Assembly: GCA_030824835.1 (NCBI GenBank)
Contig: JAPJRA010000015.1
Location: forward strand, 2,369-17,929
Direction: 5' to 3'
Source: Geminicoccaceae bacterium
Lineage (GTDB): Bacteria; Pseudomonadota; Alphaproteobacteria; Geminicoccales; Geminicoccaceae
DNA: 15,561 nucleotides
A model generated the notes under the pieces. That model searched no databases and was not told the origin of the DNA. It saw nothing but the letters and a program-made list of their open reading frames with translations. The translations under genes and the position numbers were made by a program. Of the stretch, positions 7,525 through 13,686 are shown piece by piece. The number at the start of each line of letters is the position of its first letter. Position 1 is the first letter of the stretch.

Positions 7525-7530
7525 TCGCTG

Positions 7531-8487
7531 ATGGCCATCGACCACGTCAATCTAGCCCGGATCGACCTCAACCTGCTGGTGGCGCTCGACGCGCTCTTGA
7601 CCGAGCGCAGCGTCACCCGCGCCGCGGCCCGGATCGGCCTCGGCCAGTCGGCCATGAGCCACAATCTCGCCCGCCTGCGCGCGCTGTTCGACGACGAGCT
7701 CCTGACGCGCGGGCCGGACGGGATGCGGGCCACGCCGCGGGCCCTGGCCCTGACCGATCCCGTGAGGGTGGCGCTGGCGCAGATCGAGTCGCTGGTACGG
7801 CACGACCAGGCGTTCGAGCCCGCCACCGCGGAGCGGCTGTTCCGGGTCGGCCTGCCGGACAGCATCGAGGTGCTGCTGGGGCCGGCTCTGCTGGCCCTGC
7901 TCTGCGCGGAGGCCCCCGGCGTCCGCGTCCGGTTTTACTCGACCGACCGGCTGCAACTGCTGGACGAGCTGGATGCCGACCGCCTGGACCTCGGTATCGG
8001 CATCGGCACCTTCCCGGCCGGGCGGACCCACCACAAGCGCCGCCTGCTCGCCACCGACACCTATCTGTGCATGTTCAGCGCCGAGCGGGTCGGGCTGCAG
8101 CCGCCGATCTCGCTCCAGGACTATGTACGGCTGCCGCACGTGCTGACCAGCCTGCGCCAGGGCGAGCGCGGCGTGGTCGACGAGGCGCTGGGCCAGCTCG
8201 GGCTGGAGCGCAAGGTCGTGCTGACGACCCCGCGCTTCGTGGCCGTGCCGTTCCTGGTCGCCGGCGCGCCGGTGATCACGACGATGCACACCAAGCTCGC
8301 CCGGTTCTTCGCGGCCGCCCTCGGCCTGAGCCTCAGCCCGACGCCGCTGGAGCTGCCGGAGGTGTCGATCTCGCTGCTCTGGCACGCCTCCTACGACCAC
8401 GACCCGGCACATCTCTGGCTGCGACGGCTGGTGACGCGCGTCGCGGCGGCGACGGCGGCCGGGACTCAGCCCGCCCCGGCGCCGTAG
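7531..8487 (+). CDS. LysR-family transcriptional regulator
   Basis: 318 residues. The N-terminal winged helix-turn-helix spans about 8-66: IDLNLLVALDALLTERSVTR, then AAARIGLGQSAMSHNLARLR with the recognition helix, then LFDDELLTRGPDGMRATPRA. The C-terminal region from about 100 fits the two-lobed LysR substrate-binding fold; the effector cannot be read from sequence. The 'LARIDLNLLVALDALL' start is typical of the NodD/NahR-like side of the family. The ATG at 7531 is chosen over an ATG at 7489 and a TTG at 7477 because MAIDHVNLARIDLN is the usual length before the helix-turn-helix. It diverges from a small exported protein gene, with two palindromes between, and its last 22 bases overlap the end of the opposite-strand gene. 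Confidence 0.93.
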   Translation: MAIDHVNLARIDLNLLVALDALLTERSVTRAAARIGLGQSAMSHNLARLRALFDDELLTRGPDGMRATPRALALTDPVRVALAQIESLVRHDQAFEPATAERLFRVGLPDSIEVLLGPALLALLCAEAPGVRVRFYSTDRLQLLDELDADRLDLGIGIGTFPAGRTHHKRRLLATDTYLCMFSAERVGLQPPISLQDYVRLPHVLTSLRQGERGVVDEALGQLGLERKVVLTTPRFVAVPFLVAGAPVITTMHTKLARFFAAALGLSLSPTPLELPEVSISLLWHASYDHDPAHLWLRRLVTRVAAATAAGTQPAPAP

Positions 8488-9197
8488 CCGCGGACGGCCG
8501 GGGGCTCCGGTGCCGCCGGCGCCGCCTCCGCCTCGCCCCAGAGGCCGAACACACGGCTGCCGGCCACCAGCCGCGGGTCGCCGAGGGCGATCTCGACCGC
8601 CTCGCCGGGTTCGTTCTGCAATCCCGACTCCCGGGCGAGCCCGTCGTCGTTGGCAGGCGGCGGCGGGGCCTCGGGTTCGTTCTGCAACAGCCTCTCGGGT
8701 TCGTCCGTGCACGATTCGAGCGGCTCGCGGCGCAGCTGGCGCAGCTCCTTCAGGCAGCGCGACAGCTCGCGGCCCTGCTGGGCCTGGTAGCCGCGGACGG
8801 CGTTGAAGCGCTTGACGTCGAAGGTGGTCAGCGGGTCGGCCTGCTCCCACTGGAAGCCGTGCGCCGGCGGGCGGACCTTGGGGGCGGAATCGAGGATGGC
8901 GACCTCCATCCGCTCCGCCCGCTCGCCCTTCCAGAACGCGACCGCCATGCGGCGGACGAGCCTGGCCTCGATCTCGCTCTCGGGGCCGACCTCCGCCATC
9001 AGCCGGGCGGTCAGGGCCTCCAGCTCGGCCGCGTCCTCGCCGTCGAGGACGAGGTGCTCCATGGCGGCAAGGCCGTGCTTGAGGGCGTTGCGCGAGGCGC
9101 GCGCCTTGCCCTCGGCGGTCACGGGACCGCGCGAGCGGGCGCCGTTGCGGCGGGCGGCCTCGATCTGAGCGGGGGAGCGCGGGCGGGGTTCGGGCAT
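8466..9197 (-). CDS. Conserved hypothetical protein with RNGARSRGP...NALKHGL N-terminus
   Basis: 243 residues. The N-terminus carries a motif I recognise from many hypothetical proteins of high-GC proteobacteria: SPAQIEAARRNGARSRGPVT (8-27) followed by EGKARASRNALKHGL (29-43). Its function is unknown. The basic, Arg/Lys-rich N-terminus would suit nucleic-acid binding, but that is inference. Residues 55-160 are mostly charged helix (ARLVRRMAVAFWKGERAERM near 78-97). The C-terminal third is low complexity, Pro/Glu/Ala-rich, with the pentapeptide LQNEP twice (171-175, 193-197). There is no signal peptide or membrane segment. The ATG at 9197 is used because the preceding in-frame residues (to 9245) are not conserved in style and AGGA lies upstream. 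It converges with, and overlaps by 22 bases, the LysR gene. Confidence 0.8.
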   Translation of the reverse strand: MPEPRPRSPAQIEAARRNGARSRGPVTAEGKARASRNALKHGLAAMEHLVLDGEDAAELEALTARLMAEVGPESEIEARLVRRMAVAFWKGERAERMEVAILDSAPKVRPPAHGFQWEQADPLTTFDVKRFNAVRGYQAQQGRELSRCLKELRQLRREPLESCTDEPERLLQNEPEAPPPPANDDGLARESGLQNEPGEAVEIALGDPRLVAGSRVFGLWGEAEAAPAAPEPPAVRGYGAGAG

Positions 9198-9604
9198 GGC
9201 GGCGGTCCTGTGGGTTGCAGGCGATCTGCAGCCAGTATAGCGCAACGAGGAATTTCAGCCTAGCCCGATCGCTTGCACCCGCCGGGCGGCGCACGTAGAT
9301 CACCGGTGATCGTCGAGGAGCCTGCCGGACCGTCGTCGGAGACCCCGCCGCGCCCGGCTCGTGACGAGGCCGGTGCGCATCGGGGGCGACCACGGGGGCC
9401 GGCCAATCTCCGTCGCGATCGTGCCGGAGGAACGGTGGGCGAGCTCGGCGACGCAGCTGCCGGCGGGTTGGATCGCGTGATGTCGGTGTTCCTGGGGCGC
9501 GTGCGGCAGGCCGAGGTCGGCGCGCTCCGAGGTGGTTACCGACCGTTCATCGAACATGGTATGGCGACGGCGCACACGAGATGGAAACAGCAGGGAATGA
9601 TGCC
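9198..9604. other. Gap between divergent genes with one perfect palindrome
   Basis: About 400 bases without a supported gene. A 14-base perfect palindrome, GATCACCGGTGATC (9298-9311), stands out and could be an operator. Open frames on both strands (plus 9273-9608, minus 9300-9575) are Arg/Pro/Gly-rich, lack domains and look like GC-driven chance frames. Confidence 0.5.
9234..9239 (-). promoter_or_regulatory. Possible -10 element for the 8466-9197 gene
   Basis: On the minus strand this reads TATACT, placed about 37 bases before the ATG at 9197. No convincing -35 element is seen at 16-18 bases. Confidence 0.28.
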
Positions 9605-10006
9605 ATGAGGCGGAAAGGCCAGCTCGCCCGGATCGGGCGACCGATGCGTGGAGCCGGCCGCCGGCTCCGGGCGGCCACGCTCGCCGCTGCTCTGGCGCTG
9701 GGCGGCCTGGCGGCGGCGACGCTGCCGCGGGCGGCGGCCGAGGCGGCGGAAGCCAGGAACCCGAAGAAGCAGGTCGTCGTGATCTGGAAGGATTTCGAGG
9801 CCCAGAACCAGGCGCGGAAGCTCATCGACAGCGGTGCCCTGAAGTCCAATCCCGATGCGGTCAACAGCCTCGTCGCCTGCATCGTGCCGAACGGCACCCA
9901 GCTCACCGTCGTCAACTGGGGCCAGGCCACCGACGACGTGCAGGTGACGTCCGGCCCGTTCAAAGGCTGCTCCGGCAACGTCATGAAGGACTATGTCGAC
10001 GAGTGA
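9605..10006 (+). CDS. Secreted two-cysteine protein, possibly SH3-like
   Basis: 133 residues, not assigned to a named family. A long basic n-region (MRRKGQLARIGRPMRGAGRR) precedes a hydrophobic stretch (about 22-40) and an Ala-rich cleavage region, so the protein is predicted to be exported; a shorter start at Met14 (9644) would also work. The mature ~83 residues contain KKQVVVIWKDFEAQNQARKL, then two cysteines, C92 (VACIVPNGTQL) and C122 (GPFKGCSGNV), which could pair in the periplasm. The 'VPNGTQLTVVNWG ... GPFKGCSGNV' pattern recalls small bacterial SH3-like barrels, but this is a weak structural guess. The ATG at 9605 follows AGGG at nine-base spacing; an ATG at 9581 adds eight residues. 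The gene stands alone. Confidence 0.72.
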   Translation: MRRKGQLARIGRPMRGAGRRLRAATLAAALALGGLAAATLPRAAAEAAEARNPKKQVVVIWKDFEAQNQARKLIDSGALKSNPDAVNSLVACIVPNGTQLTVVNWGQATDDVQVTSGPFKGCSGNVMKDYVDE

Positions 10007-10224
10007 GGCCTCGGGCGCGCGATGGCGTGGGCGGCCGCTCGTGCGGCGGCTGCGTCCCACACCGGTCAGAGTTTGGGGTGGCGTCGGTTTGGTCCATCGG
10101 TGAGGACATGGACGATCGGGGCGACGGCGGCGTGCATTCCTAAGAGGAACGCGTCGGCTTTCCGTCCTTCATCGTGACCACGACCAATGTTTGGCATGCA
10201 TCGAGCGCTCATAGGAGAACGTCC
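10007..10224. other. Gap with a possible decayed coding remnant
   Basis: No supported gene. A minus-strand frame ending at 10066 has a coherent-looking short tail (AFLLGMHAAVAPIVHVLTDG near 10080-10140) that could be debris of an older gene, but I cannot assign it. Confidence 0.3.
10027..10060 (+). terminator. Nested hairpin after the two-cysteine protein gene
   Basis: Outer arms GTGGG (10027-10031) and CCCAC (10056-10060) enclose an inner stem GCCGC-TCGT-GCGGC (10034-10047). It lies 20 bases after the stop codon. The two stems are not continuous and no T-run follows. Confidence 0.35.
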
Positions 10225-10329
10225 ATGGCGCGCAACACGCCAGTCTCGCTCCGCGATCATTTCGCCGACTTCGTCGACCGGCAGGTGGCGGGCGGGCGCT
10301 CCGGGTCGGTCATCGTCCACGGCCAGTGA
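10225..10329 (+). pseudogene. Truncated ParD-like antitoxin gene
   Basis: The ATG at 10225, with AGGAG upstream (10213-10217), opens a 34-codon frame whose start, MARNTPVSLRDHFADFVDRQ followed by VAGGRSGS, is the ribbon-helix-helix N-terminus of ParD-family antitoxins (usually about 80-90 residues; typical relatives read MARNTSVSLGDHF...FIDRQ). After the GRSGS segment the reading frame runs into TGA (10327-10329), and no frame downstream restores the helical, toxin-binding C-terminus, although a different frame (SEQVVEEQA...) keeps a faint resemblance. No parE toxin follows. The gene is therefore read as a decayed antitoxin left beside a functional-looking mazEF pair. A 34-residue DNA-binding peptide could still be made, because the start and ribosome-binding site are intact. 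Confidence 0.7.
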
Positions 10330-10413
10330 GCAGGTGGTCGAGGAGCAAGCCTTCGTGGACGCCATCGCCGATCCCCGGGAGGCCCGAAGCACGGCGGGAT
10401 CTGCGGACCGAGC

Positions 10414-10447
10414 TTGCGGCGCCGGTCGCATCACTGGTAACATGTTA
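10414..10447 (+). promoter_or_regulatory. Promoter with overlapping palindrome for mazEF
   Basis: TTGCGG (10414-10419) and TAACAT (10438-10443) are 18 bases apart. The -10 is embedded in the perfect palindrome TAACATGTTA (10438-10447), 24 bases before the mazE start. An operator on the -10 fits antitoxin autorepression, which is usual for type II toxin-antitoxin operons. Confidence 0.45.
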
Positions 10448-10471
10448 TCCGCACATCGGGAGCATGGGCCT

Positions 10472-10690
10472 GTGGCCGAGCCAGCGACACGCAAGATGGC
10501 GAGCTATCGGGGGCGGTTGCGCGCGCGCGGGCTGCGGCCGGTGCAGGTCTGGGTACCGGACCTGCGCGATCCTGCCGTGCGCGATCGGCTTCGGGCGGAC
10601 GCGGCGCTGGTTCGTGGCCATGCCAGCACGGTTGAAGGTGACAGCTTCGTCGACGCGGCCCTGGCCGATCTGGCGGACTGGCAGGGTTGA
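10472..10690 (+). CDS. mazE: MazE-type antitoxin (DUF3018 family)
   Basis: 72 residues. It matches the DUF3018 antitoxin family, whose hallmark is a basic helix followed by GLRPVQVWVPDLRDP (here 20-34), and it ends in an acidic, helical tail (ADLADW) of the kind that wraps the toxin. It is predicted to bind and neutralise the MazF encoded directly downstream and, with it, to repress the operon. The GTG at 10472 is chosen because GGGAG (10458-10462) lies nine bases upstream; an internal ATG (10496) would cut off the first eight residues, and an open frame reaching back to 10187 runs through the parD remnant and is not credible. The stop overlaps the mazF start by four bases (TTGA), so translation is coupled. 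A promoter and palindrome lie just upstream. Confidence 0.88.
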   Translation: MAEPATRKMASYRGRLRARGLRPVQVWVPDLRDPAVRDRLRADAALVRGHASTVEGDSFVDAALADLADWQG

Positions 10691-11016
10691 GGCGCGGGGA
10701 TCTGGTGCTGGTGGCGCTGCCGGGCGACTACGGCAAGCCGCGCCCGGCGCTGGTGATCCAGGCCGACGCCCTCACCGTCGACGATTGCGGCAGCGTCGTG
10801 GTCTGCCCGCTCACCACCCACCTCACCGGTGCTGCCAGCTTCCGGGTCGTCGTCGACCCGACCGAGGCCAACGGGCTGCACCATCGCTCGGAGGTCATGG
10901 TCGAGAAGCTGGCGGGTGTCGCCCGGGCGCGGCTGCGCGAGGTCGTCGGGCAACTCGACCGCGCCAGCATGAGTGCTGTCGAGCGCGCGCTCCTGCTGGT
11001 GCTGGGATTTGCGTAG
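10687..11016 (+). CDS. mazF: MazF/PemK-family endoribonuclease toxin
   Basis: 109 residues, full length for the family. It shows the MazF landmarks: RRGDLVLVALPGDYGKPRPA (2-21), with R19 at the conserved PRPA position, VVCPLTT (38-44) carrying the candidate catalytic Thr, and ANGLHHRSEVMVEKL (61-75). MazF toxins cleave single-stranded RNA at short motifs and slow translation when the antitoxin decays; the cut site of this one cannot be predicted. The TTG start sits within the mazE stop (TTGA). A strong hairpin with a T-run follows 36 bases after the stop. All key residues are present, so it looks functional, unlike the second mazF at 13362-13686. Confidence 0.92.
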   Translation: MRRGDLVLVALPGDYGKPRPALVIQADALTVDDCGSVVVCPLTTHLTGAASFRVVVDPTEANGLHHRSEVMVEKLAGVARARLREVVGQLDRASMSAVERALLLVLGFA

Positions 11017-11052
11017 ACCTACGGGCGGTGGGGGATCAAGGACCGCGGGAGA

Positions 11053-11098
11053 CTGCCGACCCATCGGTGGAAACCGCTATGGTCGGCAGCGCCTTTTT
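11053..11098 (+). terminator. Intrinsic terminator after mazF
   Basis: Perfect nine-base arms, CTGCCGACC (11053-11061) and GGTCGGCAG (11081-11089), enclose an inner stem CGGT-GGAA-ACCG (11065-11076), and TTTTT follows at 11094-11098. This is the best intrinsic terminator in the window. Because it also precedes the DUF2283 gene, attenuation of read-through is possible. Confidence 0.68.
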
Positions 11099-11116
11099 GG
11101 ACAGGAGTTTCGTGCC

Positions 11117-11368
11117 GTGAGCGATGATTCCGTTCGCTACGACCCGATCACCGACACGTTGTGGGTGGAGCTGCGCCCCTGGCCCGGCGGGTCTGCGACC
11201 GAACCGGCCGCCGGCGGCGAGGATGCGGCCGAGGATCTGGTCATCCACTACGCACCGGACGGGCGCCCCTGGGCCTGGGAGATCGAGCACGCCTCCCGGC
11301 ACACTGAACTGGTGGGCGAGGCGCTACGCACGTTGCGCGAGATGCGGGGATTGCTGGACGCGGCGTGA
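11117..11368 (+). CDS. DUF2283 family protein
   Basis: 83 residues. It follows the DUF2283 plan: a first strand pair VRYDPITDTLWVELRP (6-21), a middle linker, then LVIHYAPDGRPWAWEIEHAS (41-60), corresponding to the family's 'D-x-x-G-x-x-x-x-IE-x-x-AS' segment. The C-terminal tail is helical. The molecular function of DUF2283 proteins is not established; they are often seen near toxin-antitoxin genes. The Gly/Ala/Glu-rich linker (23-40) is longer than I expect for the family. The GTG at 11117 has AGGAG at 11103-11107 with nine-base spacing; upstream frame sequence overlaps mazF and is rejected. It lies 100 bases after mazF, beyond a terminator, so it may be expressed only by read-through or from an unseen promoter. 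Confidence 0.8.
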   Translation: MSDDSVRYDPITDTLWVELRPWPGGSATEPAAGGEDAAEDLVIHYAPDGRPWAWEIEHASRHTELVGEALRTLREMRGLLDAA

Positions 11369-11385
11369 CGCACAAAACTCAGGAG

Positions 11386-11460
11386 GGCGCAGGCCGGTGT
11401 GGTTTGGGTATGTGATCGGTGGGAAGATTGCGTAAGCCTGCCTGCGCCAAGATCTTTTTT
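11386..11460 (+). terminator. Long-loop hairpin with T-run after DUF2283
   Basis: GGCGCAGG (11386-11393) can pair with CCTGCGCC (11441-11448), followed six bases later by TTTTTT (11455-11460). The 47-base loop is unusually long; GCAGGC/GCCTGC is an alternative pairing. It marks the point where the sequence becomes AT-richer. Confidence 0.35.
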
Positions 11461-11513
11461 CAAGGTATTCGATAACGCCCGCTTGCCCGCCTTAATGTCT
11501 TGTTAAGGTGATC

Positions 11514-11522
11514 TGGTACAAT
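11514..11522 (+). promoter_or_regulatory. Extended -10 promoter candidate
   Basis: TGG-TACAAT forms an extended -10 element. Just upstream is the inverted repeat CCTTAA/TTAAGG (11490-11495 and 11503-11508), a possible operator. No gene of normal size follows on this strand; the only candidate is the 45-codon frame at 11538. Confidence 0.35.
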
Positions 11523-11537
11523 AGACCCCGGGAGTCG

Positions 11538-11675
11538 ATGGGCGTGGGGCTGTGGATTTGCGGTCGAAGCAGAAATTACTTGATGCAGCTTTATCGATCA
11601 CCTGCAGATAGACGTAAGCCAGCAAACTTCAGCATAGTATTTGTGACAACGGTGCGGATTGCTAAGCTCTGCTAG
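11538..11675 (+). CDS. Possible 45-residue small ORF, unrecognised
   Basis: An ATG preceded by GGGAG (11530-11534; spacing only three bases) opens a 45-codon frame ending at TAG. The peptide is basic, begins MGVGLWICGRSRN and ends with a hydrophobic stretch SIVFVTTVRIAKLC. It sits 16 bases downstream of the extended -10 candidate, so the leader would be very short, and it ends 18 bases before the stop of the convergent nuclease-like gene. I recognise no family. Chance is a real possibility in this AT-richer stretch, where short frames are common. The rest of the 325-base gap (11369-11693) holds the hairpin and promoter candidates listed separately and nothing else that I can see. Confidence 0.25.
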   Translation: MGVGLWICGRSRNYLMQLYRSPADRRKPANFSIVFVTTVRIAKLC

Positions 11676-11693
11676 CGAATGGGTTGCTATCGT

Positions 11694-13274
11694 TTAATCG
11701 GATCTAGTACGGTGGATTGCAGGCTGTCTCAAAGACTGGCCGATGCGGCTCCACCATGGCAACACCTCAACCATGCGGCCTTCGAAGGGGTAGCCATTGC
11801 TCTCATAAATGTCGGGTGAGATATTGCTGTGAACACTTGACAACTGCCAGCCCTGGAAACGTTCCTCAGTTGCCGCATTGACCGCCCCAAAGAACGATGC
11901 CTCAGTTGCCAAACTAAGTGTCAACTCGAGTTCGTCGATGGGACAGAAAATCACTGGAATTTGGTCTTCTTCGATAATTTCAGGGTCCCGACTGATAACC
12001 ATTGCCCTCGCAATATTTACTACATCATCCTGTATTGTGTTGGCCATCGAGAGCCAAGCATTCAAGGTCAGAACAATCCCTTTTACGTCTTTCTTCAGCC
12101 GCTCTTGTCTGAGAAGGCCACGGCGATAGTGCGATGCAAAGCGCCAAATCTGAGAGACACCCTTCGCCATCTCATCGTAGCCCCTACGTGCATCGGCGAT
12201 GGGCTTCTCTGAGTATCGAGCTTCATAACTCATTCGGGTGGCCTTGCATTCCAAGATAAGGCAAACTCCATCATTGTCATTTACCAAAATATCTGGAGAA
12301 TCTATTTCATTCTTCCGGATATGGTACTTGAAGCTGCTCCTGACAGTGTACGATGGAAGCATGCTACTAAGAAATTCTAGGGAGTATGTCTCGAAGCGGC
12401 CAGATATCTCGTTTCTGACATCATCATTTCCCTTAACTAAGTCGTAGAATAAGCCGGACGTACTTCTCAGAATGAGAAGATCGGGGAGGGGCGCATTTAG
12501 ACGCTCTCCGGCGCGCCCGAACGCAATGCAGGGATATTCGCGGAACAGGCTGCGCTTGTAACTCGTATGACCAAATCCGGAGCGAAGTTCTGATGCTCTC
12601 TTCCGTGCTCTGGCATGGGGGATGGAGACCAAGTCAAGGATCGCGTCGAGTGTCCGCTTAGAGATCCCGATTTCTTCCATGACGATCCCGCGCCCAATTG
12701 CTGGCTTGTCTAGGTACATTGTTCGCAGGGCGAAGCATGCCAAGGCAAAATCATCTATAGTGAAACCGTTTGCCCCGTGGAAGAACGCTCGCGCTAAGCT
12801 GCCGCCGTAGATGAATCCAGCTCGGTAGATCTGAGAATATGAAAGAAAACCGCGCTGCCATTCGAACTGACGCTGTGCAAGTCTGTGAAGCTCTCGGAGC
12901 ACATTAATGCGTTTGAGTGTGAAGCTATCCTCAGCGTTTTCAAGACCTGTGAGTGCGTTCGTGACGCGGGCCATGGCCTCAAATCTCCCGCAGTTGAGAT
13001 GTCTACTAGGCCGATCAGTCGGAAATTTTGACTTAGGGGTTGCTAAAAGTTCATTCAGTATTGTCTCAATCTTCCACGGATGCACGGCATAACCTGATGT
13101 CATGTCATTGGTTGCTGCTTCCTCGGGAAACACCAGAAATGGCGCCGCCTTTTCCGGCCTCCCAGACTGGGCCGCGAACGTCGCCCAGGCCATGACAAAA
13201 AATGCCTCATCGTCCGCTATAGCAAGAAGATCAGCAAGCTTTTTCTTATATAAGTTACGACGGATATGGCTCAT
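11694..13274 (-). CDS. Unrecognised protein with PD-(D/E)XK nuclease signature
   Basis: 526 residues; no named family recognised. The N-terminal ~290 residues are mostly helical and soluble, with a helix-turn-helix-like stretch near 201-230 (EIGISKRTLDAILDLVSIPH). The C-terminal half carries a PD-(D/E)XK pattern: SPDILV with D328, then a strand VCLILECKAT with E342 and K344, and GVSQIWRF with Q375, a position often conserved in restriction-type nucleases; E295 or E300 could supply the first acidic residue. A metal-dependent DNase is therefore likely; the substrate is unknown. There is no membrane segment. The ATG at 13274 has GAGA six bases upstream. The gene is visibly AT-richer than all its neighbours and lies 87 bases downstream, on the same strand, of a mazE-mazF pair, which suggests horizontal acquisition into a defence or toxin-antitoxin region. 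A restriction or phage-defence role is inference. Confidence 0.7.
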   Translation of the reverse strand: MSHIRRNLYKKKLADLLAIADDEAFFVMAWATFAAQSGRPEKAAPFLVFPEEAATNDMTSGYAVHPWKIETILNELLATPKSKFPTDRPSRHLNCGRFEAMARVTNALTGLENAEDSFTLKRINVLRELHRLAQRQFEWQRGFLSYSQIYRAGFIYGGSLARAFFHGANGFTIDDFALACFALRTMYLDKPAIGRGIVMEEIGISKRTLDAILDLVSIPHARARKRASELRSGFGHTSYKRSLFREYPCIAFGRAGERLNAPLPDLLILRSTSGLFYDLVKGNDDVRNEISGRFETYSLEFLSSMLPSYTVRSSFKYHIRKNEIDSPDILVNDNDGVCLILECKATRMSYEARYSEKPIADARRGYDEMAKGVSQIWRFASHYRRGLLRQERLKKDVKGIVLTLNAWLSMANTIQDDVVNIARAMVISRDPEIIEEDQIPVIFCPIDELELTLSLATEASFFGAVNAATEERFQGWQLSSVHSNISPDIYESNGYPFEGRMVEVLPWWSRIGQSLRQPAIHRTRSD

Positions 13275-13361
13275 TATAGTTCTCGCGGCAATGCGTGGAC
13301 GCTATGTGGAATCAACTGTCTGGCATCTGATCTGCTACAAATTAGTGCTTTAATAGCTGTC

Positions 13362-13686
13362 TCAAGCAATCCCAACAAACACGGCGAGCACACGCGTCGT
13401 ACCGAGCAGGACGTCATCTTCGAGCCGCCCGATTGGGTCGCTCAACTTCTCCCGTGGAACGGTGTGTGCTTTGTCGACCAGCACCTGGGACGACTTGTAT
13501 AGCCCATTCTCGGCGGTCGGCGCGATCGCGATTCGGAACATATGGGTGTCGCGCAGCTCGCTGGTGATGGGCAGTATCGTGACCGAAGGATGCAGGTCGA
13601 ACAGGTCGGATTGGGTCATCAGGGCCGACCGCGGCTTGCCGTAGGCGCCCCGGTGGTGCGACGATGAGCAGGTCGCCACGGCTCAA
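13362..13686 (-). pseudogene. Second mazF toxin gene, frameshifted
   Basis: The TTG at 13686, overlapping the mazE stop (TTGA), starts LSRGDLLIVAPPG, the usual MazF N-terminus. After a run of four C (plus strand 13648-13651) the reading frame is wrong. The neighbouring frame continues the protein exactly: AYGKPRSALMTQSDLFDLHP, then VTILPITSELRD, ENGLYKSSQVLVDKAH and a normal C-terminus (AVFVGIA) at 13362. The span is 325 bases, one more than a multiple of three, so a single inserted base in the homopolymer explains everything. Downstream residues of the active-site region are conserved (GKPRSA in place of GKPRPA; T in LPITS), so decay is recent, or the shift is a sequencing error. As written, the toxin is inactive. 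Downstream on the same strand lies the nuclease-like gene. Confidence 0.85.

Noticed and set aside
5756..7531. A 591-codon plus-strand open frame
   Set aside because: It lies antisense to glyA and the small exported protein gene; its composition is a GC-driven shadow with no domain.
7302..9393. Very long open frames on both strands (plus 7302-9263, minus 7552-9393)
   Set aside because: Arg/Pro/Ala-rich shadows of the LysR and conserved-hypothetical genes, which have clear family motifs in other frames.
10187..10690. A single 167-residue ORF joining parD-region sequence to mazE
   Set aside because: The upstream part is not antitoxin-like in this frame; the DUF3018 protein begins at about 10472 with its own ribosome-binding site.
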